Shown piece by piece: positions 57,400 through 64,000 of a stretch of DNA of 64,000 nt. Under the pieces are notes generated by a model, which was given only the letters and a program-made list of their open reading frames with translations, ran no database searches and was not told the DNA's origin. The position numbers and the translations under genes were made by a program. Position 1 is the first letter of the stretch. Each line of letters starts with the position of its first letter. Origin of the DNA: Sophora flavescens (Eukaryota > Streptophyta > Magnoliopsida > Fabales > Fabaceae). The stretch covers positions 106,417,054-106,481,053 of the forward strand of contig CM061070.1 in assembly GCA_030762895.1 (NCBI GenBank), written 5' to 3'.

Positions 57400-58410
57400 T
57401 AAAAAATAAAGATAAAGAGCTTACGGGGCGGGTCGCCCGTCGGAAGCTCGAACGGAAAGATAAAAGAGCTTACGGGGTGGATTTCCCATGAGAAGCTCGA
57501 ACAGAAAGATAAATGAGCTCACGGGATGGATTGCCCGTCAGAAGCTCGAACTGAAAGATAAAAGAGCTTACGGGGTGGATTGCCCGTCAGAAGCTCGAAC
57601 TGAAAGATAAAAGAGCCTACGGGGTGGATTGCCCGTTAGAAGCTCGAACTGAAGATAAAACAGCCTACGGGGTGGATTGCCCGTTAGAAGCTCGAACTGA
57701 AAGGTAAAAGAGCTTACGGGGTGGATTGCCCGTGAGAAGCTCGAACTGAAAGGTAAAAGAGCTTACGGGGTGGATTGCCCGTGAGAAGCTCGAACTGAAG
57801 TGGATTGCCCGTGAGAAGCTCGAACTGAAAGGTAAAATAGCTTACGGGGTGGATTGCCCGTGAGAAGCTCGAACTGAAGATAAAAGAGCCTACGGGGTGG
57901 ATTGCCCGTGAGAAGCTCGAACGTAAAGATAAAAGAGCTTACGGGTTGGATTGCCCGTGAGAAGCTCGAACAGGAAGATAAATGAGCCTACGGGGTGGAT
58001 TGCCCGTCAGAAGCTCGAACTGAAAGATGAAAGAGCCTACGGGGTGGATTGCCCGTTAGAAGCTCGAACTGGGGTGGATTGCCCGTCAGAGGCTCGAACT
58101 GAAAGATAAAAGAGCTCACGGGGTGGATTGCCCGTCAGAAGCTCGAACTGAAGATAAAAGAGCCTACGGGGTGGATTGTCCGTCAGAAGCTCGAACTGAA
58201 AGATAAAAGAGCCTACGGGGTGGATTGCCCGTGAGAAGCTCGAACTGAAAGATAAAAGAGCTTACGGGGTGGATTGCCCGTCAGAAGCTCGAACTGAAGA
58301 TAAAAAGAGCCTACGGGGTGGATTGCCCGTTAGAAGCTCGAACTGAAAGGTAAAAGAGCTTATGAGGTGGATTGCCCGTGAGAAGCTCGAACTGAAAGAT
58401 AAAAATCTTG
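57400..58410 (-). repeat. ~48-bp tandem array, about 20 copies
   Basis: The unit on + reads GAGCTTACGGGGTGGATTGC, CCGTGAGAAGCTCGAACTGA, AAGATAAAA. Units alternate CTTACGG / CCTACGG and CGTGAG / CGTCAG / CGTTAG; two junctions are shortened units (57797 and 58070). It lies between integrase and the 3' LTR, where Tat-lineage elements are known to carry fast-changing tandem repeats. Confidence 0.95.
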
Positions 58411-59366
58411 TGAGGCCATATAGACAAATGCAATATATGAATGTAGATTTTGCTCACTGATGGAATGACAATGCGAAAACTCAAATAACTAGTTTTCAAT
58501 TTACAGAAAGAATGATGATGATGAGAACCCTTATTAATTTTGGGCATGATGCAAAAGATTGATGATAGATTATTTCTTCTTTGCTATTTCTTTCATTATT
58601 GGATCCTTGACCCCCTAAAGGCATCGATCACAGTCAGTCTTGAGGATGAACTAAAACAAGGCCCGTCTTATCTGGGAGAGATATCTTGCACTTTTAGCCC
58701 CTGGTGATTAGATGTTCTTGATGATAATTATCTCGATGGTTGAGTCTCAGTATTCCTTCCTTTCTTCGATGCCCTTTATAGGGGAAGCATCGTGCCCCCC
58801 AAGACCTTTTGAGGCTTTCTAAGGAATTCTAACTGCTTAAAAAAAACATTACTTGTTTCACGTTTCAGTATATACTTATCAGGATGAATGCACACACACA
58901 AATGACAAAAGTTAAGAGGAAAGGACTAAGGTAGCGAAATAAAGTAAAGGAAGTCAATGTCATTATATTTGGATTGAAAAAGGTGTACAAAGCATAAATT
59001 GCAAAACGTTGCGGAGTAGATTCACATCTCCTCAAGTGATGTCTCTTTCAATGACTAATTTTAGTATCCCTCATACAATCTTGACTGCTCATTAATTGGC
59101 TTCAGAGATGTTGTCTGCCCCAATCTTCATATATCCAAACTACGGACTGCCCCAGTTCATCGACTTGACGACACTTCCATTGTTATATTTTTTATTTTAT
59201 TTTTTTGAACCCTAACTTTTGCCTAGACCGCCTTTTCAGGTTTTCAGTCTAGCGGGTTGCTCTAACTTTTGCCTAGACTGTCTTTTCAGATTTCCAGTCT
59301 AGCCAGCCTTTTCTCTTTTCATTTTTCATTTTTCTTTTCTTTTCTTATTCTTCTTGGGAAGTGTGT
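58411..59366 (-). other. Non-coding region downstream of integrase
   Basis: No gene. A duplicated segment of about 54 bp (CTAACTTTTGCCTAGAC ... TTTTCAG) lies at 59211-59310. Confidence 0.7.
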
Positions 59367-62300
59367 TCAAGCATAATACTTTTTTACTGCATCCGAGTTC
59401 ACAGGGAGCGGGAGGTCTTCCCTATCCATCCTGGTGAGAATTAAAGCTCCTCTAGAGAAGGCCTTTTTCACAACGTAAGGTCCTTCGTAGTTCGGAGTCC
59501 ATTTCCCTCGATGATCCTTTTGGATTGGTAGAATCTTCTTGAGCACCAGGTCACCCTCCTGAAACTGTCGTGGGCGTACCTTCTTCTCATAAGCTCTCAT
59601 CAACCTTCTCTGGTATAATTGGCCGTGACACAACGCCCCTAATCTCTTCTCTTCAATGAGGTTCAATTGGTCTAGTCGATCCTGGACCCACTCAACTTCT
59701 TCTAATTCTGCTTCTCTCAGTACTCTTAATGAGGGGATCTCTACTTCAATTGGGAGCACTGCCTCCATCCCATAAACTAAAGAATATGGCGTTGCGCCTG
59801 TGGAGGTGCGAATTGAGGTACGATAACCTTGTAAAGCAAAAGTTAACATCTCGTGCCTATCCTTATACGTCACCACCATCTTTTGGACAATCTTCTTGAT
59901 TTTTTTATTAGCGGCCTCAATCGCCTGTTCATCTTTGGGCGGTGACGGAGAGGAATTATGATGCTTTATCTTGAAATTTTCGGACATCTCCTTCATCATC
60001 TTATTGTTCAAATTGGTCGCATTATCGGTGATAATTTCACTCGGCAACCCATAACGACAAATTAACTCTCTTTTGACAAATCGATCACGACATTCCCTGG
60101 TCACATTGGAATATGATGCAGCCTCCACCCACTTGGTGAAATAATCGATGGCAACAAGAATGAAGCGATGTCCATTTGAGGCTTTTGGTTCGATGGGCCC
60201 GATCACATCCATTCCCCACATTGAGAACGGCCAGGGTGCCGACATGACATTCAAGGGAGCTGGCGGCGCATGAACCTTATCAGCATATATTTGACACTTA
60301 TGGCACTTCTTCGCATAATTAAAGCAATCAGCCTCCATTGTCAACCAATATTGGCCAGTCCTCAAGATTTTCTTGGCCATTGCATGACCGCTCGCATGTG
60401 TTCCAAAAGGTCCTTCATGTACCTCCTCAACTATCAGTTTAGCTTCTTTTGCGTCAACGCACCTCAACAACACCAAGTCATGGTTCTTTTGTAGAGAATA
60501 TCTCCATCTAAATAGAAACCTATTGCAAGTCTTCTTAGAGTTCTTTTGTCATTTTCTGAAGCACCCGGAGGGTATTCCCTTCTTTGGATGAAACATTTGA
60601 TGTCATGGTACCACGATTTTTGATCAGACTCTTCCTCTATCACTTGACAATATGCAGGATGATCACGACTTTCCATTTTGATGAGTGGTAGGTTCCTCTC
60701 GTCACTTACTTTGAACATTGAGGACAAGGTAGACAGTAGCGTCGGCCTAATTGGTTATCTTCTCGGGGAATATGGTGAAATGTGACTTCGTCAAACTGCT
60801 CAATCAAACCTTTGATGTAATCATGGTACGGAATTAACTTGGCATCTCGGGTTTCCCATTCCCCTCTTAGCTGGTGGATGAATAATGCAGAGTCCCCATA
60901 TACCTCCAGTCTCCTTGCTTTTGCCTCTATTGCTGCTAAAATCCCTAGTGCACAAGCTTCATATTCGGCTATGTTGTTTGTACAATCGAAGCAGAGCCTC
61001 GCAGTGACAGGGAAATAATCATTTTCCGGTGTGATTAAGATTGCCCCGATTCCGTGCCCCAATGCATTAGAAGCTCCGTCAAATAACAAAGTCCACTTTT
61101 CTTTTCTCGGTGATTGCTCGCGATCAAACAAAGCCATTATATCTTCATCTGGAAAATCACATTGCATCGATCCATAATCTTCTACCGGCTGATTGGCTAG
61201 ATATTCTGCAAGAGCACTCCCTTTTATTGCTTTTTGGGTGACATAGACAATGTCATATTCTGATAGCAGGACTTGCCAACGAGCAATTCTTCCAGTCAGA
61301 GCAGGCTTATCAAAGATATACTTGATTGGATCCATTTTGGACACCAACCAGGTAGTATAACACAACATGTAATGCCTCAAACGGCGAGCCGCCCATGCTA
61401 AAGCACAGCAAGTGCGTTCTAGCAGTGAGTAGTTGGCTTCACAGCTGGTGAACTTCTTGCTTAGATAATAGATGGCATGTTCCTTTCTTCCCGACTCATC
61501 GTCGTGCCCTGAAGATGCAACCCATAGATCCATCTAGCACAGTCAAATACATGATGAGAGGTCTTCCTGCACGGGGAACCAAAACTGGAGGCTCTTGTAG
61601 GTATTGTTTGATCTTCTCAAAGGCGTTTTGACAATCTTCATTCCATGTCACAACTTGATTTTTGCGCAACAATTTAAAGATTGGTTCACATGTCGCGGTT
61701 AGTTGGGAGATGAAACGGGCAATGTAGTTCAATCTTCCTAAAAACCCACGAACTTCCTTCTCCGTTCGAGGTGCTGGCATGTCGATGATTGCTCGAACCT
61801 TTTCAGGATCAGCCTCTATTCCTCTTTGACTAACGATGAACCCCAGAAGCTTCCCTGATTTCACTCCAAAAGTGCATTTGGATGGATTCAGACGGAGCTT
61901 AAACTTTCTTAACCTCTCAAAGAGTTTTTGCAGATTATCAACATGGTCACCTTCGGATCTGGACTTGGCGATCATGTCATCTACGTAAACTTCTATCTCC
62001 TTATGCATCATATCATGGAATAAAGCCACCATAGCCCGATATGTTGCCCCAAAGATTTTTCAAGCCAAAGGGCATAACCTTATAGCAAAAGGTTCCCCAC
62101 AAAGTGACAAATGTAGTTTTCTCCATATCCTCGAGTGCCATCTTGATCTGATTATATCCCGAGAAACCATCCATGAAAGAGAATAATGCATGTTGAGCAG
62201 TATTATCTACAAGAACATCAATGTGAGGCAAAGGAAAGTCATCTTTTGGGCTAGCTCTGTTCAGATCTCGATAGTCAACACACATTCGAACTTTTCCATC

Positions 62301-64000
62301 TTTCTTGGGAACAGGAATGATGTTAGCAACCCATTGAGGGTACTTTACAACTTCTAGGAAACCCGCATCCAGTTGTTTCTTGACCTCCTCCTTGATCTTT
62401 AAGGACATTTCCGCTTTCATCCTTCGTAGCTTCTGCTTTACTGGAGGACACTCCGGCTTTAATGGCAATTTGTGTTCTGCTACACTGGGGTCTAACCCTG
62501 GCATGTCTTGGTAGGACCATGCGAAAACATCTTTGTAATCTGTCAACAACCTGATCAACCTGTTCCGCTCCTTTTCTTTCAGGGAAAGGCCAATCTTGAC
62601 CTCTTTTTTATCATCTTTAGTTCCCAAATTGATTAGCTCACTCGGCTCTTCATGGGGGCGAATTTCCCTGGCTTCTTGTTCTACCAATCTCAAAAGTTCA
62701 GGGGGAACTTCCCCGTCATCATCAACAACCTCCTCAGCATGATCAACGGAATAGTCAAAATTGTATGATGAGTTACTAACATTGTCGTTTTCAAGAGAGT
62801 CACTTTTAGATCTGCATTTTGGTAATTATCAGGGAAAGATGAATATAGGTTAAAGACGTGAGACTGCATTTATTGGTGAGGGATGGTGAACAAAAACGAA
62901 AGTAAAAAAAAAGAAAGAGATATAACAACACAAAGATACTGAATGCATGCATTTATTGATAAGTCATACTGAAGCAGAAACAAGTAAGCCCATTACAACA
63001 AAATTCCTGAAGCCTTGGGTAGAGCTAAAGGATAAGCATTACAGAATTACTTTGAAAAGGACTCTATGGTCTTGGGGAACTCAATGACCTCCCAATTGTT
63101 GAGCTCTGTATCCGGAGAGCATGGATACACTAGATTGATACCATGATCGGCAGGATAATCGTTTTCGATAGCTGCTGCTTGGTCTAGGAATGCAAACCCT
63201 ACGCTTCGGAAGCTCTGTCGAATGTCACAGATGGGAACCCTTTCAGCCTCGTATCCACGATTTTCCAGTCGAGCCAACCTCTTTCTTTTCTTCTCTTCTA
63301 TCACCCTCATCTTGTCGGCCTTAGTGGGTTTGTATCCCAACCCAAACCTATCCCTGTTCTCAGTGAGCATGAGGATGTCAGCGACACCTTGGCTATTATT
63401 CCCCAGACCGCTTCCAGGTTGGTATCCTCCTTGAAGCATAACCTTGGCCATCATGATGGATGCTTTGGATGACCGAGGTTTCAAGAGTGGAGCTCCTCCC
63501 CAACATAAGTGGCATTGGCAATTTCAAGTGATTGGAAGGCGGTCTCGAGAGCTTCCTCGGCAGCTTCAATATAAGGGGTTGTTGATGGCTTGCTTACTAA
63601 CAGATCCTCCTCTCCAGAGACAATTATCAGTTTACAATCAACAATGAACTTCACCTTCTGGTGCAATGTGGAAGGTACAGCTCCAGCATTTAATGGATCC
63701 ATGGTCGCCCTAGAGAGACAATCTGTATGTTGGTGTGATGTCCATTACTTGGAAAAGTACTTCAAAGGTGCAGGGGCCAATCTGAATGGGCAATTCAATT
63801 TCTCCCATGACTTCCCTTCGGGTGTCGTCGAAAGCTCTTACAATCATTGTGCTTGGCTTCACATGAGTTCCATCGAAAGGCAACTTCGCCAGTGTTGACT
63901 TTGGCATTACATTCAAAGAAGAGCCATTATCAATGAGAACCCTGACCATGACATGGTCTCGGCACTTCACAGAAATGTGCAAGGCCTTGTTGTGCCCCAT
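59367..64000 (-). pseudogene. Ty3/gypsy Tat/Ogre-type pol (protease, G-patch, RT, two RNase H, integrase)
   Basis: Read on -. Protease: 64000-63710, with active site LIDNGSSLNVMP. Linker and G-patch: 63702-63047 (GYQPGSGLGNNSQG). An intron follows at 63050-62812. RT: 62811-61496, with YVDDMIAKS. Classical RNase H, then a second RNase H with FDGASNALGHGIGAILI and IAEYEACALGIL: 61533-60706. Integrase: 60476-59367, with HHCC finger ending CHKC, D in MDVIG, D in ITDNATN, E in QAIEAANK, a GPYVV tail and the end NSDAVKKYYA. Dual RNase H places it in the Tat lineage. At least six single-base shifts break the frame (near 63695, 63490, 62055, 61515, 60750 and 60475). Gag and the 5' LTR lie outside the window. 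Confidence 0.93.
62812..63050 (-). other. Intron within retroelement pol
   Basis: The frame ending ...TIESFSK meets a stop only if unspliced. The donor AA|GTAATTCTG (63051/63050) and acceptor AAAATGCAG|A (62812/62811) remove 239 bp. They join phase 2 to phase 2 as a Lys codon and continue SKSDSLENDN into the RT leader. Introns between protease and RT are known in Ogre elements. Confidence 0.7.

Noticed and set aside
57400..58410. Regular direct repeats resembling a CRISPR array
   Set aside because: The units are contiguous with no unique spacers, the DNA is plant nuclear, and the array sits in the 3' region of a gypsy element.

Overview
This is a 64 kb window of plant nuclear DNA. The genes have GT-AG introns, the introns and spacers are AT-rich, and nested LTR retrotransposons, hAT elements, MITEs and SINEs are everywhere. 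Protein content and repeat style point to a eudicot, most likely a legume; that assignment is an inference. Nothing prokaryotic, plasmid-like or CRISPR-like is present.

Host genes. Five genes can be supported. (1) CNGC4, a cyclic-nucleotide-gated channel, lies on + at 5905-19275 with seven phase-consistent exons (689 aa). (2) A DUF1223 protein lies on + at 20544-24735 with two exons (264 aa). (3) A VAP4-type vesicle-associated (MSP-domain) protein lies on - at 25411-29159 with seven exons (245 aa). (4) and (5) are two small convergent genes, 50738-50938 (+) and 51905-52174 (-), whose products share a CWGPN tail; the second is a typical wound-induced (DUF3774) protein. CNGC4, DUF1223 and VAP4 also appear, from memory, to be close neighbours on Arabidopsis chromosome 5 (At5g54xxx), so the gene island looks anciently conserved.

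Layout. 1-4860: nested retroelement debris, namely the 3' part of a roughly 2 kb LTR, two pieces of a palindrome-bearing LTR family, a broken Ty1/copia reverse transcriptase, a long-armed foldback element and LINE debris. 4860-29340: the CNGC4-DUF1223-VAP4 island. Its introns carry a 2.85 kb hAT transposon with 8-bp target duplications, a 1.3 kb solo LTR with 5-bp duplications, several MITEs and several SINEs. 29340-39537: gene-free and AT-rich, with a Helitron-like element inside a hAT-like element, further MITEs, another solo LTR and a LINE-like remnant. 39538-50361: a complete non-autonomous LTR retrotransposon (644/643-bp LTRs, PBS, TSD aatat) with no visible gag-pol, two GC-rich tandem arrays, a broken antisense coiled-coil ORF and two nested solo LTRs. 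50362-54655: the two CWGPN genes and AT-rich spacer. 54656-64000: the 3' half of a Tat/Ogre-type Ty3/gypsy element on -, with a 2.5 kb LTR, polypurine tract, about 20 copies of a 48-bp repeat, and integrase, two RNase H domains, RT, G-patch and protease. Its pol contains a phase-consistent intron and at least six frameshifts; the 5' end lies outside the window.

The most unusual structure is a family of 1.3-1.45 kb LTRs that carry, just upstream of their TATA box, tandem arrays of overlapping GC-rich palindromes (TCACGGCCGTGA, TGATGGCCATCA). One relative has the array replaced by an unrelated palindromic word (TCGCGA) at the same place.
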